A stretch of DNA of 64,000 nt, taken from assembly GCF_004366035.1 (NCBI RefSeq), contig NZ_SOEE01000002.1, forward strand, positions 744,001 to 808,000, given 5' to 3'. Source of the stretch: Cytobacillus oceanisediminis (GTDB lineage Bacteria > Bacillota > Bacilli > Bacillales > Cytobacillaceae). Position numbers and translations under genes: made by a program. Every line of letters starts with the position of its first letter. Positions within the stretch are counted from its first letter, which is position 1. Below are positions 45,801-56,920 of the stretch, in pieces. The notes below the pieces were generated by a model. That model did no database searches. It worked only from the letters and a program-made list of their open reading frames with translations, and was not told where the DNA came from.

Positions 45801-47228
45801 ATCCGATCCAACATTCGGATTGCCGGATAATCCCGCTCCAATGTATGTTGGGATATGCATGCGAATGTATTCCCACTCCCCTCCATACTGGTCACCAGAC
45901 CAAAGGGTAGCATAACGCTGGGTGCCTGCCCATCCATCGAGACTAATCACAAACGGGCGCGCTCCGCCTGAGTTTTCCTGCTTTTCAATTCCTTCAGCAG
46001 CCTGGCGTGTTGCGTTAAGTGCCATGGAATAGCCCTGTCCTACCCATGCAACATCCGTTTTAACAGCTCTTACTCCAGCCTTCACTTCACCATCAAGATC
46101 CCTGCGCAATGGGCTATCCTCAGGCAGGCTTGGGTCTGGGTATAAATTGCTTTGTGTCCAGAGGCCAACTTCAACCTCTTTCTCATTTGCTTCATCCGCA
46201 AATTTCTCTAAATTCTCTAATCCACCATAGCCGCAGCCATAACCGTCATTCGGCAAAAACCAGCCGAGCGGCATATCCTTCGCCACATATTGATTTAATG
46301 TATCTAAGCCTTTGCCAAGGAGGGTTCTCTGGTCTTTATGGCCGTTGTGAGTGCCATTAAAGCAATCTGCGTGCCCTAAATAAAACGCATATTCCGGCAT
46401 TAATGCTGCTTCTCCAGTCAGCTCGGTATATTCGTTAATAATTTCCGGAATGGAGTCTTCAACAAAATAATAGGCGTCAAATCTATTTTCCTCATGTGAA
46501 AAAGTTGCATTTTTAGAAAAGTCATAGACACCTGGCTTAAACGTATTTCTCATCACTCCATATCCTTCAGTGCTCAAGTAGAACGGAACAGGGCTTGATG
46601 CTGCACCTGCATCCCATCCACCTCCGATGGAGATATTAATTTTATTATTTTTGTGAGAGTAGTAGCCGTTTTGCTGTCCTCCACCGTAAAAGTATTCATC
46701 ATCTTTTGTATTAAGTGTCTGAACTGCTCTATTCGCTTCAAGAGAAAGCGGCTCCTTCTCACTCCAGATAACCTTGTTATTATGTTTATTAATCAGGCTC
46801 ATTTTGGAGTCCGTTTTGGAGATTTTTAGTTCCAATATCTTTGTATATATCCTATAAAAATCGGAATCTTCTTTTACCTTTACGTTTACAGTTCCATATT
46901 CTTTTTGGTAGTCGTTTTTATCTTTATCCACGATTTTAGTCACATGGTCAGGCTTGTTAGGTGTTGGGTATTCAGGAAATTCACTGCTCGGATCCAGGTG
47001 AAGCCTGAAAACATTGTCTTTTAGAAAGCTTAATTTAATTCCTTGTCCAGAAGAGAAATCAAGATAAATATCACTGCCTTCTTTTTGTATCCCGCTAACT
47101 TTGCCGATGGAAGAAGTATCTGAATTTTCTTCAGCATTAGCTGCACTGACTGGAATAAGCGATATGACCAGTAGGAATGAAAGAAATATTGAGGCAAATC
47201 TTTTCAGTTTATTTCGCTTTCTTAACAA
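42840..47228 (-). CDS. Secreted multidomain GH31 glycosidase, probable alpha-N-acetylgalactosaminidase
   Basis: A 1462-residue exported enzyme starting with TTG at 47228 (GGAGG 9 bases upstream). Residues 1 to about 33 are a Sec signal ending in SAANA. The GH31 domain follows; the probable nucleophile is Asp392 in AVKTDVAW and the acid/base Asp446 in LWSGDQYGG. Next come a fibronectin III domain (about 836-927), a CBM32/F5-8-type domain (about 930-1067), a dockerin-like pair of calcium loops (DEEDLLFF and DINYNGVIDSYDL), a cohesin-like domain (about 1145-1285) and a final beta domain. No sortase or S-layer anchor is seen. Being last in a GalNAc operon points to release of GalNAc from glycans; GH31 also holds alpha-glucosidases, so the specificity is inferred. 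Confidence 0.85.
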   Translation of the reverse strand: MLRKRNKLKRFASIFLSFLLVISLIPVSAANAEENSDTSSIGKVSGIQKEGSDIYLDFSSGQGIKLSFLKDNVFRLHLDPSSEFPEYPTPNKPDHVTKIVDKDKNDYQKEYGTVNVKVKEDSDFYRIYTKILELKISKTDSKMSLINKHNNKVIWSEKEPLSLEANRAVQTLNTKDDEYFYGGGQQNGYYSHKNNKINISIGGGWDAGAASSPVPFYLSTEGYGVMRNTFKPGVYDFSKNATFSHEENRFDAYYFVEDSIPEIINEYTELTGEAALMPEYAFYLGHADCFNGTHNGHKDQRTLLGKGLDTLNQYVAKDMPLGWFLPNDGYGCGYGGLENLEKFADEANEKEVEVGLWTQSNLYPDPSLPEDSPLRRDLDGEVKAGVRAVKTDVAWVGQGYSMALNATRQAAEGIEKQENSGGARPFVISLDGWAGTQRYATLWSGDQYGGEWEYIRMHIPTYIGAGLSGNPNVGSDMDGIFGGDPVIQTRDFQWKAFSPIQIDMDGWVSSGNDYSKSKNPWNYGEPYTSINRMYLKLKAQMMPYIYTIAEESTSTSMPSVRGMMLEYPEDPFTYSTDTQYQYMWGPNLLIAPVYNEKDHAAGVRNGIYLPDSEQVWIDYFTGEQYQGGAVLNNFDAPLWKTPVFVKNGAIIPLAPENNSINELDGSENRIFDIYPAGKSEFTLYEDDGKTTDYKSGKNSKTKISSVAANDKVKITVHKAKGKGYKGMVKERGTEVLVNTRKQPESVTVKVGGKNIKLRKALTEEEYRRSENVYFYNESPDLNKYSTENSEFAKTKVTTAPKLFVKIAKTDITKNQVMLTVNGFNNTQEKEVKDIEVPDVPSGLRAADENITDKSIKLNWTKVEGENLSYDLKINGMIYKNVYLEKENENPFFEHDDLNFDTEYRYSIRAVNTKGASDWSDEITVKTKLDRFRNVPKNMTASASSNQPGSEASRAVDGDEKTQWHTAWGSGNVLPHTFEIDMKLAYQLDKLEYVPRPDAGNGTILKYDLDVSLDGKTYKNVISDGTFIRSNETKTIQFNEEVTARYIKLTIKDAVGKFGSAQEFRPYKKDKTEGIVVGENIPNGAIDEEDLLFFASYMGVDTTDTSWDQVSKVDINYNGVIDSYDLMYVAGQLGETELQPTKRPAAGLLSIRPDKQQLKAGEEFTVEIIGAGMKDINAFNLELEIDPNKYEVVKECLEGSDCGGRIANSSNSTENMLNYSILAGIGNDKQRIMAAFSNKGSLETLEGTSTLAAIKLKAKKDLEFDIPITRSLLVNTSFDTIDEIGQVLKPGEEPGEVEQPEEPKELLLTARDIAVSGEADKMQDGAEAFLRLIDGEISESSLAELKWSITEADGISLPLEVDFSFKSPAELTRFEVFNRPLYTNGKIKVLLAKAYDEEGNEYDLGRREVGSSDKSVTYDLAEHTQIPSGKKMVKVKVIFEESHSGPLMLSVAEVQIWKRNGAN

Positions 47229-47260
47229 TATCCGGCACCTCCGCGATCTTTTGAAAAATT

Positions 47261-50214
<2,954 letters not shown>

Positions 50215-50215
<1 letters not shown>

Positions 50216-50637
50216 TAAATACCTGCTCCATCTCTCTTGAGGCGATCAGATTTCTGGAAACATTTTATCGCTTCTCTTCCAGAAGTAATGGCCATTTCTT
50301 TTAGTTCGTCAAAGGATAAATTATTTTTCATGATTGCAGTTTCAATGATCATTGCAAGATTTGCACCGCCAATAACAGCAGCATCCTGTTGCTTATTTGT
50401 TAGAGAAACAGCGGATTTAAAGGGAGAGCCACCCACAAGATCGCACAGAACAAGTACTCCATTGCAGCCCTCTAAGTTTGATAAAGCTGCTTTAAGCTTG
50501 ATTTCCAGATCTGATGTAGAATCTGATTCCAAGAAATCAACATACTCTATATTGGGCTGGTCCCCTGCAATCAATTTAACTGAAGAGTGAAGACCCGAAG
50601 CAAAGGAGCCATGGCCCGAAACAATTATTCCATTCAT
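50215..50637 (-). CDS. agaF: PTS EIIA, mannose/GalNAc family
   Basis: Cytoplasmic phosphate carrier of 140 residues. The phosphorylated His lies in VSGHGSFASGL near the N-terminus. The ATG at 50637 follows GAGGAGG; a longer frame to 50652 overlaps that site. It passes phosphate from HPr to EIIB (52321). Last of the four PTS genes and overlapping the deacetylase by one base. Confidence 0.9.
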
Positions 50638-50658
50638 TTTTTTCCTCCTCACTCCTGT

Positions 50659-51534
50659 TTAAAGAATAGTGCCAAATGGGAATGGTATCTTGCCAATTAT
50701 GCCAATTACGACTGTAATCAGTATTAAAATGACCGGGGACAAGCCTCTTTTCAGTAAGTAATACATTAATAAGGTATAGCCTAACGGGAGTATGTTTGGC
50801 ATGATTTTATCAAGTAAGTCTTCCTGCAGGGCAATTTCAGCTTTTCCTGCATGAATGACAAGATTTGCTTTTATCTGCACAAAAGAGGCAATCAGCCCCC
50901 CAACCACTGTCAATCCCACTATTGAGGCAGCATGAGAAACTTTCTTCGTGTTTTCTTTTAATGAGCTGATAGCATTTGTCCCGGCATAATAGCCATATCG
51001 CATTAAACCAAAGCGGAGACCAAAATGGACGACATTGAAGATAACAAGGAACACAAGTGCTCCTACCGGATTTCCATCTGCCCCCAGTGAAGCACCTATA
51101 CCAACACAAATGGGCAGAAGCGTAAGCCAAAACAGTGCATCCCCGATGCCGCCCAGCGGACCCATCATGGCAACACGTATAGCCCGGATGGTGTTCCGAT
51201 TCTGCTTCTTTTCTTCCATTGCGAGAACAATCCCCATAATGATGTTAACTAGAAAGGGATGGGTATTAAAAAATTCCATATGGCTTTTCATAGACTCACT
51301 TAGGTCCTGCTTATTTTTGTGAATCTTCTTTAGTCCTGGAAGGATAGAGTATAGCCAGCCTGCAGCCTGCATTCTTTCATAGTTGAAAGATGCCTGAAGT
51401 AATAATGAGCGCCATACCAGTTTGTTTAGATCTCTCTTTGTAATCACCTGTTCGGTTGAAGGATCTTCATAAATTTCAGGATTGTTTACCTGAGCAGATA
51501 TTTTCGGTTCAATGGCTGCATTTTCAGATGCCAC
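50659..51534 (-). CDS. agaE: PTS EIID, mannose/GalNAc family
   Basis: Membrane component of 291 residues with the EIID features LLLQASFNYERMQAAGWLY, HMEFFNTHPFLVNIIMG and MGPLGGIGDALFW. It starts with GTG at 51534, inside the last 11 bases of the EIIC gene, with GGGGAG upstream. EIIC and EIID together form the sugar channel. Confidence 0.92.
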   Translation of the reverse strand: MASENAAIEPKISAQVNNPEIYEDPSTEQVITKRDLNKLVWRSLLLQASFNYERMQAAGWLYSILPGLKKIHKNKQDLSESMKSHMEFFNTHPFLVNIIMGIVLAMEEKKQNRNTIRAIRVAMMGPLGGIGDALFWLTLLPICVGIGASLGADGNPVGALVFLVIFNVVHFGLRFGLMRYGYYAGTNAISSLKENTKKVSHAASIVGLTVVGGLIASFVQIKANLVIHAGKAEIALQEDLLDKIMPNILPLGYTLLMYYLLKRGLSPVILILITVVIGIIGKIPFPFGTIL

Positions 51535-52300
51535 GGCCTCTCGCTCCCCTCATAGCAGCCCCCTGGCCGCCAGATGTTTTATAAAAGTCATACATAGCAA
51601 TTGCCAGACCGATTAGCGCGACAGCAATAATAGGCATTTGCAAATAGGTAACAAGAATGAATCCGACGATAAGATAGGCAATATACTGTTTCTTCAGCAT
51701 AATTTTTAAAAGCATGGCAAAACCAATGGCTGCCATCATCCCGCCAGCCGTACCAAGACCTGCAATGAGCCAAGCTGGAAGTGATTCGACTACATTCTTG
51801 GCTGCCTCAGCTCCAAAGTAGATTGGAAGGAATGCAACCACAAAATAGAAAACGAATAAAGTTGCTATTCCCAGGTAATTAATCCTTTCGATGCCTTTTG
51901 TATTTGCTTCTTCTGCATATTTATCTGCTTTATGCATGACAGGTGAAAAGGCTGTAAACATTAATGTGATGCACGCCTGGACTGCAACGGCAAATGGAAC
52001 AGCAACTCCGATTGCAACTTGAGGATCTTGCCCAGTCAAAATTGCAAATGCTGTACCAATTATTCCGCCAATAACTACATTTGGAGGCTGAGCTCCTGCA
52101 AGCGGTACCATTCCAGCCCATACTAATTCAATTGCAGCCCCGGTCATCACACCAGTAGGCAAATCGCCTAGAATTAACCCAACGATGACTCCAGTTACAA
52201 TAGGGCGGTGAATGTGTAACAAACCATTAAACAAGTCGATGCCGGCAATGCCAGCCCATATGGCAATCAACAATGCCTGAAGCAATATTTCCTGATCCAT
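51524..52300 (-). CDS. agaW: PTS EIIC, mannose/GalNAc family
   Basis: Membrane component of 258 residues with several hydrophobic segments and the family's PIVTGVIVGLILGDLPTG and LAGAQPPNVVIGGIIG. It precedes and overlaps the EIID gene. The C-terminus is short, polar and basic (MRGARGRGI). Confidence 0.92.
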   Translation of the reverse strand: MDQEILLQALLIAIWAGIAGIDLFNGLLHIHRPIVTGVIVGLILGDLPTGVMTGAAIELVWAGMVPLAGAQPPNVVIGGIIGTAFAILTGQDPQVAIGVAVPFAVAVQACITLMFTAFSPVMHKADKYAEEANTKGIERINYLGIATLFVFYFVVAFLPIYFGAEAAKNVVESLPAWLIAGLGTAGGMMAAIGFAMLLKIMLKKQYIAYLIVGFILVTYLQMPIIAVALIGLAIAMYDFYKTSGGQGAAMRGARGRGI

Positions 52301-52320
52301 CCTTCACACCATCCTTTCCC

Positions 52321-52794
52321 TTAAAGGAATTTATAAATGTCATCTGGCCTTTCATCAGGAACACGGCGCACTTCGAGTTTCACACCATGTTCTTTTAGTT
52401 TGCGGAATGCTTCTTTGTCAGCTTCATCAACAGAAACGGTGGAGTAAATTTGTGTCTTCCCTTCAGAATAGTGCATATTTCCAATATTCACTTTTTCGAT
52501 CGGAACACCTCCTTCGACAAGCCTCAGGACATCCTGAGGAGTTTTAACTACTAAGAAAATATATTGGTCTTCAGATGCATCATGAATAATGTCTGCAGTT
52601 GTCTGAATCGAGAAAAAGCGGACACCGATTGCATCAGGGACTACCATTTCCATCAAGTCTTGCTGTATTTCATCTTCAGCTACCTCATCATCAGCTACAA
52701 CAATGAGGTTAGCCCCAAGGTGATTAACCCAGGTAACACCTACCTGACCATGGACAAGCCGGTTATCAATTCGAGTCAATAAGATGTTTGGCAC
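52321..52794 (-). CDS. agaV: PTS EIIB, mannose/GalNAc family
   Basis: Cytoplasmic component of 157 residues that phosphorylates the sugar as it enters. The phosphorylated His is in RIDNRLVHGQVGVTW at the N-terminus. A GTG at 52794 is chosen: GGGGG lies 8 bases upstream and the protein then starts like its relatives; the frame to 52845 runs into agaS. It is 19 bases after agaS. Confidence 0.92.
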   Translation of the reverse strand: MPNILLTRIDNRLVHGQVGVTWVNHLGANLIVVADDEVAEDEIQQDLMEMVVPDAIGVRFFSIQTTADIIHDASEDQYIFLVVKTPQDVLRLVEGGVPIEKVNIGNMHYSEGKTQIYSTVSVDEADKEAFRKLKEHGVKLEVRRVPDERPDDIYKFL

Positions 52795-52813
52795 TTTGTA
52801 TTCCCCCTCTTTT

Positions 52814-53983
52814 TTAAAAGTTATATATGTTAACTCCTTTAACAACCCTATTAACCATTCCGGTTGGGCTAGGATTATCAGGTGTCACCCCCAGGCGGAT
52901 GGAGTTAAACAACGCAAATAACTGTGCGATGATTAAGTAATTCAACGCAATCAAGTGGTCTTCCAGGTGAATATTCTCCTGCTCCGGAAGAATAAAAGCG
53001 CAGTCACATAATTCATTAATATCTTCATCACTGGTATTTGCAATTGCTACCACTGTTTTACTGCCGCCATCATTCTTTAACTCTTGCAATAAATCAATCT
53101 CGTATTTTCTTGTATAAGGATCATTGGAAATAAAAACGAAAATCAGGGTTTCGTCATCCACCAGTGACTTCGGGCCATGTCTAAACCCAAGTACCGATTC
53201 GTGAAATGTTGGTATCTTCCCGGAAGTAAGCTCCAGATGCTTTAAGCTCGCCTCCTGCGACAAGCCTTTTAGAGTTGACGAACCAAGATACACAACTCTT
53301 TTCTTATTGAGGCTGACAATACTTTTTAAGGTTTCATATTTCGTGGTTAAAATGCTCTCAGCGTTTTTGGAAACAGCTTCTGCTTTTTTCTTTAACAATT
53401 CGAATCGATCTAACTGGAAAATAAGGAGAGCAGAAAGGTACATACAGCTGAAAGAGCTTGTCATCGCAAACCCCTTGTCATTTGCCTTTTCCGGCATTAA
53501 AAGGAGCAAAGAATTTTCGTCATTTCCAGCTTCCTTTGCAAGCTGCCCATCTGGATTGCATGTGATGATTATTTGGCTAACATTGTTGATCAGCTTTTTA
53601 GCCAAGCTGTAAGTAGCAATTGATTCAGGGCTGTTTCCACTTCTGGCAAAAGAGACTAAAACAGTGGGAACTTCTGGCTTCAAATAATTCAGAGGGTTTG
53701 TAACAATATCCGTGGTCGAAATTGAGTCAATTTGATAAGAGAGTTCTTTTCTTAAATGAGGTGTTAAAGTATCCCCAACATATGCTGATGTACCTGCTCC
53801 AGTAAAAATAATCCGTGCCTGTTTGGCAATTAGCTTTTGACTGATAAAATCCTTAATGACTGCTTTTTGATTTTCGATAATACTAACTGTCTGAAGCCAG
53901 AGTTCCGGCTGTTGAAGAATTTCTTGTACAGTGTGCTGCGCGCCTTTTAGTTCTTCTATGTGTAAATTCTTTACTGATCCCAT
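52814..53983 (-). CDS. agaS: Galactosamine-6-phosphate deaminase/isomerase AgaS
   Basis: SIS-domain protein of 389 residues. It carries two sugar isomerase domains: FTGAGTSAYVGDTL and ISTTDIVTNPLNYL, then VYLGSSTLKGLSQEASLKHLELTSG, as in AgaS. The enzyme turns galactosamine 6-phosphate into tagatose 6-phosphate with release of ammonia. GGAG is 9 bases before the ATG. Its place between the ROK gene and the PTS genes fits the GalNAc operon. Confidence 0.92.
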   Translation of the reverse strand: MGSVKNLHIEELKGAQHTVQEILQQPELWLQTVSIIENQKAVIKDFISQKLIAKQARIIFTGAGTSAYVGDTLTPHLRKELSYQIDSISTTDIVTNPLNYLKPEVPTVLVSFARSGNSPESIATYSLAKKLINNVSQIIITCNPDGQLAKEAGNDENSLLLLMPEKANDKGFAMTSSFSCMYLSALLIFQLDRFELLKKKAEAVSKNAESILTTKYETLKSIVSLNKKRVVYLGSSTLKGLSQEASLKHLELTSGKIPTFHESVLGFRHGPKSLVDDETLIFVFISNDPYTRKYEIDLLQELKNDGGSKTVVAIANTSDEDINELCDCAFILPEQENIHLEDHLIALNYLIIAQLFALFNSIRLGVTPDNPSPTGMVNRVVKGVNIYNF

Positions 53984-54019
53984 AGGAATTCACTCCATTC
54001 TTGTTATCTATTAACTTTC

Positions 54020-54931
54020 TTATAAAGGACTGTCTCCCATCCTTTTTACCGAAGTTCGATACAGACAGCCAAATAATCCGGCATCCGCTTTTAACTTGCT
54101 TAAATGCACCCTTTTTTCAATCCCCTCCTGAAGCGGGTTTTGCACTAGATTTTTAAGTTCCTGTTTTATAAGACCAAAGAATTCAGGCTGGTTAATAATA
54201 ACCCCTCCACCAACTACGACTAAATGTGGATCGACTATGGTAAAGAGCTGATGTAATCCCCTAGCAATACACCTTGCAGCATTATAAATAATCTCAGACG
54301 CCTGAAGGTCTTCACGATGATATAGGTCCATAGCGTCAGCAACGGTAAATCTCGGGTTAAACATTTTCTTCGCTTTTACTCCAATGGCAGTTCCTGAAGC
54401 AAGATTCTCTAAGCTTATGAGTTCATCACCATTCTCCAATAGAGTGAGTCCGATCTCTCCAGCAATTCCTGCTCCACGCAGAAATTTACCTTCAGATAGC
54501 AGACATGAGGAAATACCCGTACTAATCGTTACATAGGCAAAAGTCTCCTTTGCCATTTTCCATTCAGTCCACTCACCATAAGCTGCCATATAAACATCGT
54601 TATCCATCACTATTTCTGCATTAGGAAAAAATATCTTGAGCTTTTCTCTAAGAGGAAAATTCCTCCATGGAAGATTATTTTGATAAACAGCAAGCCCATA
54701 AACTGAATCCACTTTTCCTGGAATCCCTAATCCAATAAAGCTGATTTCTTCAGGTTTTAGTTTTTCAGCTTCCATTATTCGGAAAAACAGGGCAAGTATA
54801 CAATCAAATAACCCATTTGCATCAAGTGATACACTAGCAGCCTGTACTCGTTGTTTTAATGTCTTTTCCTTATCAGAAACAAAGGCAGCTGCGATTTTTG
54901 TACCGCCGATGTCAGCTACTAATACTGTCAT
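54020..54931 (-). CDS. ROK-family protein lacking the zinc-binding motif
   Basis: A 303-residue ROK-fold sugar kinase or regulator-like protein. The ATP motif ADIGGTKIAAAF opens it, FIGLGIPGKVD and VMDNDVYMAAYGEW (with the catalytic Asp of the family) are present, and GAGIAGEIG follows. The Cys-rich zinc motif usual after that point (CxCGxxGC) is absent; the chain reads LENGDELISLENLASG. AGGAG precedes the ATG. It is between the GntR and AgaS genes; it may phosphorylate unphosphorylated GalNAc or another hexosamine, but this is not proven. Confidence 0.85.
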   Translation of the reverse strand: MTVLVADIGGTKIAAAFVSDKEKTLKQRVQAASVSLDANGLFDCILALFFRIMEAEKLKPEEISFIGLGIPGKVDSVYGLAVYQNNLPWRNFPLREKLKIFFPNAEIVMDNDVYMAAYGEWTEWKMAKETFAYVTISTGISSCLLSEGKFLRGAGIAGEIGLTLLENGDELISLENLASGTAIGVKAKKMFNPRFTVADAMDLYHREDLQASEIIYNAARCIARGLHQLFTIVDPHLVVVGGGVIINQPEFFGLIKQELKNLVQNPLQEGIEKRVHLSKLKADAGLFGCLYRTSVKRMGDSPL

Positions 54932-54969
54932 ATTTCTACTCCTATCTGGATGTTTTTAATAATCGTCTT

Positions 54970-54997
54970 ACAACCCATCTACGGGAAGATGGGTTGT
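54970..54997. promoter_or_regulatory. Perfect inverted repeat, possible GntR operator or hairpin
   Basis: ACAACCCATCT / AGATGGGTTGT arms with a 6-base loop, 39 bases before the ROK start. The sequence ATGGGTTGTT in it is the inverted copy of AACAACCCAT beside the gntR promoter, suggesting a shared protein site. Confidence 0.5.
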
Positions 54998-55021
54998 TGG
55001 TACAAGTTAGCGGAAAATTTA

Positions 55022-55045
55022 ACTCATAGCCTTGACACTATGAGT
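55022..55045 (-). terminator. Hairpin after gntR, possible partial terminator
   Basis: ACTCATAG / CTATGAGT stem with an 8-base loop, followed by TAAATTTT on the minus strand, 14 bases after the gntR stop. It may reduce read-through into the operon. Confidence 0.5.
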
Positions 55046-55058
55046 CTTTAAAAACCTT

Positions 55059-55790
55059 TTAAGTCAGTTCAGTATAGAAACGGCATCGGTCACCGCGGAC
55101 AATAGATCGGCAAAACTCTACAGGCTTTCCTTCTTTATCAAATGCTGTCCTTTCTAATAGTAATGCAGGAAGACCTTCCTTGGTCTGAAGAAACTTGCTC
55201 TCATCTGCCCGGATTAGAACTGGTTCAAAAGCTTCTTTTGCTCGCGTAACGACAACATTAAATTGCTGATCGAGCAAATCATATAGTGATATCGAACCAA
55301 TTTCATTTAACTTGGTCATATCAGGTACCGTCTCTTTTGTAAAAAACGATGATTCCAGAATAAAGGGTTCGTCATTCGCACATCTCAAGCGTTTTAATTC
55401 AATAACATTGCTGTCATTTTTCATTTGCAGCCCTTCTTTAATTTTGGCACCAGGCTTAACTTCCCGAATATCTATAATAATGTCTTTAGGATTCATTCCA
55501 TGCTCTTTAAGGACTTTGCTAAAACTATAAAAACCCATTAATGGCTGCTGAAACTTCGGCTTTGAAACAAAAGTGCCTTTGCCTTGGATTCTATACAAAA
55601 CCCCATCCTGAACAAGCTCTTCGATCGCTTTTTTTACTGTATTCCTGCTTACCCCATACTCTTCCATTAATTGATTTTCAGAAGGAACTTTGTCTCCAGT
55701 ATTCCAATTACCATTGTCAACCGAATCCTTTAATATCTCTTTAAGCTGATGGTAAAGCGGGATAATACTATCGTGCTGCAATTGTTTCAT
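55059..55790 (-). CDS. GntR-family (HutC/UTRA) regulator of the GalNAc operon
   Basis: A 243-residue regulator. Residues about 5-75 are a GntR winged helix (PLYHQLKEILKD, SENQLMEEYGVSRNTVKKAIEEL, YRIQGKGTFV); the rest is a UTRA ligand-binding domain that in relatives senses amino-sugar phosphates. The ATG at 55790 is chosen (GGAGG about 11 bases upstream); ATG at 55799 and 55826 are alternatives with worse spacing. A strong promoter at 55850-55877 and two inverted 12-bp repeats are upstream, consistent with self-control. Probably represses the operon in the absence of GalNAc-6-phosphate. Confidence 0.9.
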   Translation of the reverse strand: MKQLQHDSIIPLYHQLKEILKDSVDNGNWNTGDKVPSENQLMEEYGVSRNTVKKAIEELVQDGVLYRIQGKGTFVSKPKFQQPLMGFYSFSKVLKEHGMNPKDIIIDIREVKPGAKIKEGLQMKNDSNVIELKRLRCANDEPFILESSFFTKETVPDMTKLNEIGSISLYDLLDQQFNVVVTRAKEAFEPVLIRADESKFLQTKEGLPALLLERTAFDKEGKPVEFCRSIVRGDRCRFYTELT

Positions 55791-55849
55791 TGAATCCATT
55801 TCCTCCAGTTTGTTCTTTAGCAACAATAATTATTTGAAAATTTAATTAA

Positions 55850-55877
55850 ATTATACCATTTAAAGTTACCCTGTCAA
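55850..55877 (-). promoter_or_regulatory. Strong sigma-A promoter for gntR and the GalNAc operon
   Basis: Minus-strand TTGACA (55877-55872), 16-base spacer, TATAAT (55855-55850), both perfect hexamers. A repeat of the candidate operator touches the -35 box. Confidence 0.75.
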
Positions 55878-56003
55878 CCCAACAACCCATTACATATGTT
55901 ATCAATTAATGGGCATTTTCGACAAAAGACTGAAATTAGCTATTTGTATCATAATCCAATGCCCACCCCCAATAAACACTCCTCAATGATCGGTTGTTGG
56001 GTT
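55876..56003. repeat. Pair of inverted 12-bp repeats around the gntR promoter
   Basis: AACCCAACAACC at 55876-55887 and its exact inverted copy GGTTGTTGGGTT at 55992-56003, 116 bases apart start to start. The first overlaps the -35 box, so the pair may bind GntR and loop DNA. Nothing coding is seen between them. Confidence 0.6.
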
Positions 56004-56072
56004 AAGGTTGATTCAAATAAAACTTATTGACAAACAACAGAGGAGTTTTGAATCCGAAAAAATATTTTCTTT

Positions 56073-56906
56073 TTACTTTCCTCCAGTAACAGCAATCCCT
56101 TCAATAAACTGCTTCTGCAGGAAGATAAACAAGATCAGCATTGGCAGGATGGCTAAGAAAGATCCAGCCATTAGAATTGGGTAATTGGTCAAAAATTGCC
56201 CCTGAAGTGAGGATAGTCCCGCTGATAGAGTCATAGACTCAGGAGAACTATTGACAATCATCGGCCACATCAATTCATTCCAGCTCCAGAGTGTTGTAAA
56301 GATCCCAAGAGCGATTAAACCCGGCTTTGCAAGCGGAAGCATCACCCTCCAATATATTTGGAAATGGTTGCAGCCATCAAGTCGGGCTGCCTCCTCCAAT
56401 TCTTTAGGCAGTCCCATAAAAAACTGCCGCAATAGAAAAGTGCCAAACGCGCTGAATAATCCCGGTACAATGACTGCTTGAAGAGAATTGAGCCAGCCTA
56501 ATTTCACCATAATCATATATTGCGGCAATAGGAAAACTTGCCCAGGCACCATTAACACAGTAAGCGCTAACAAAAATAGAATGTTCCTGCCCGGAAATTC
56601 AATTCTGGCAAATGCATATGCAGCTAATGAACATAAGAACAATTGGCCGGCTGTTCGAAGAACTGTAATAATTACCGTATTGTACATAAATTTGAAAAAG
56701 GGCAGGAGACCAAATACCTCTTTATAATTTCCCCATTGAAAATCTTCGGGAATCAAAACCGGGGGTACTTGAATCGACTCAGCATACGTCTTTAACGAGG
56801 TAAGGATCATCCATAAAAAAGGCAGAACCATTGCTGCAGCCCCAATAATCAGGATGAAATGAAAAAGGAATGTTTTACTTTTAAAAAGCTTAAGTGACCT
56901 GTCCAT
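56073..56906 (-). CDS. Sugar ABC transporter permease (MalG-type)
   Basis: A 277-residue permease with six hydrophobic segments and the coupling-helix motif EEAARLDGCNHFQIYWRVMLPLAKPG. The ATG at 56906 is chosen over a GTG at 56915; AAGGGAG is 8 bases upstream. It is 14 bases after the other permease. No ATPase gene is nearby, so a shared MsmX-type ATPase elsewhere is likely, as in many Bacillus sugar transporters. Confidence 0.9.
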   Translation of the reverse strand: MDRSLKLFKSKTFLFHFILIIGAAAMVLPFLWMILTSLKTYAESIQVPPVLIPEDFQWGNYKEVFGLLPFFKFMYNTVIITVLRTAGQLFLCSLAAYAFARIEFPGRNILFLLALTVLMVPGQVFLLPQYMIMVKLGWLNSLQAVIVPGLFSAFGTFLLRQFFMGLPKELEEAARLDGCNHFQIYWRVMLPLAKPGLIALGIFTTLWSWNELMWPMIVNSSPESMTLSAGLSSLQGQFLTNYPILMAGSFLAILPMLILFIFLQKQFIEGIAVTGGK

Positions 56907-56920
56907 CGAAACCACTCCCT

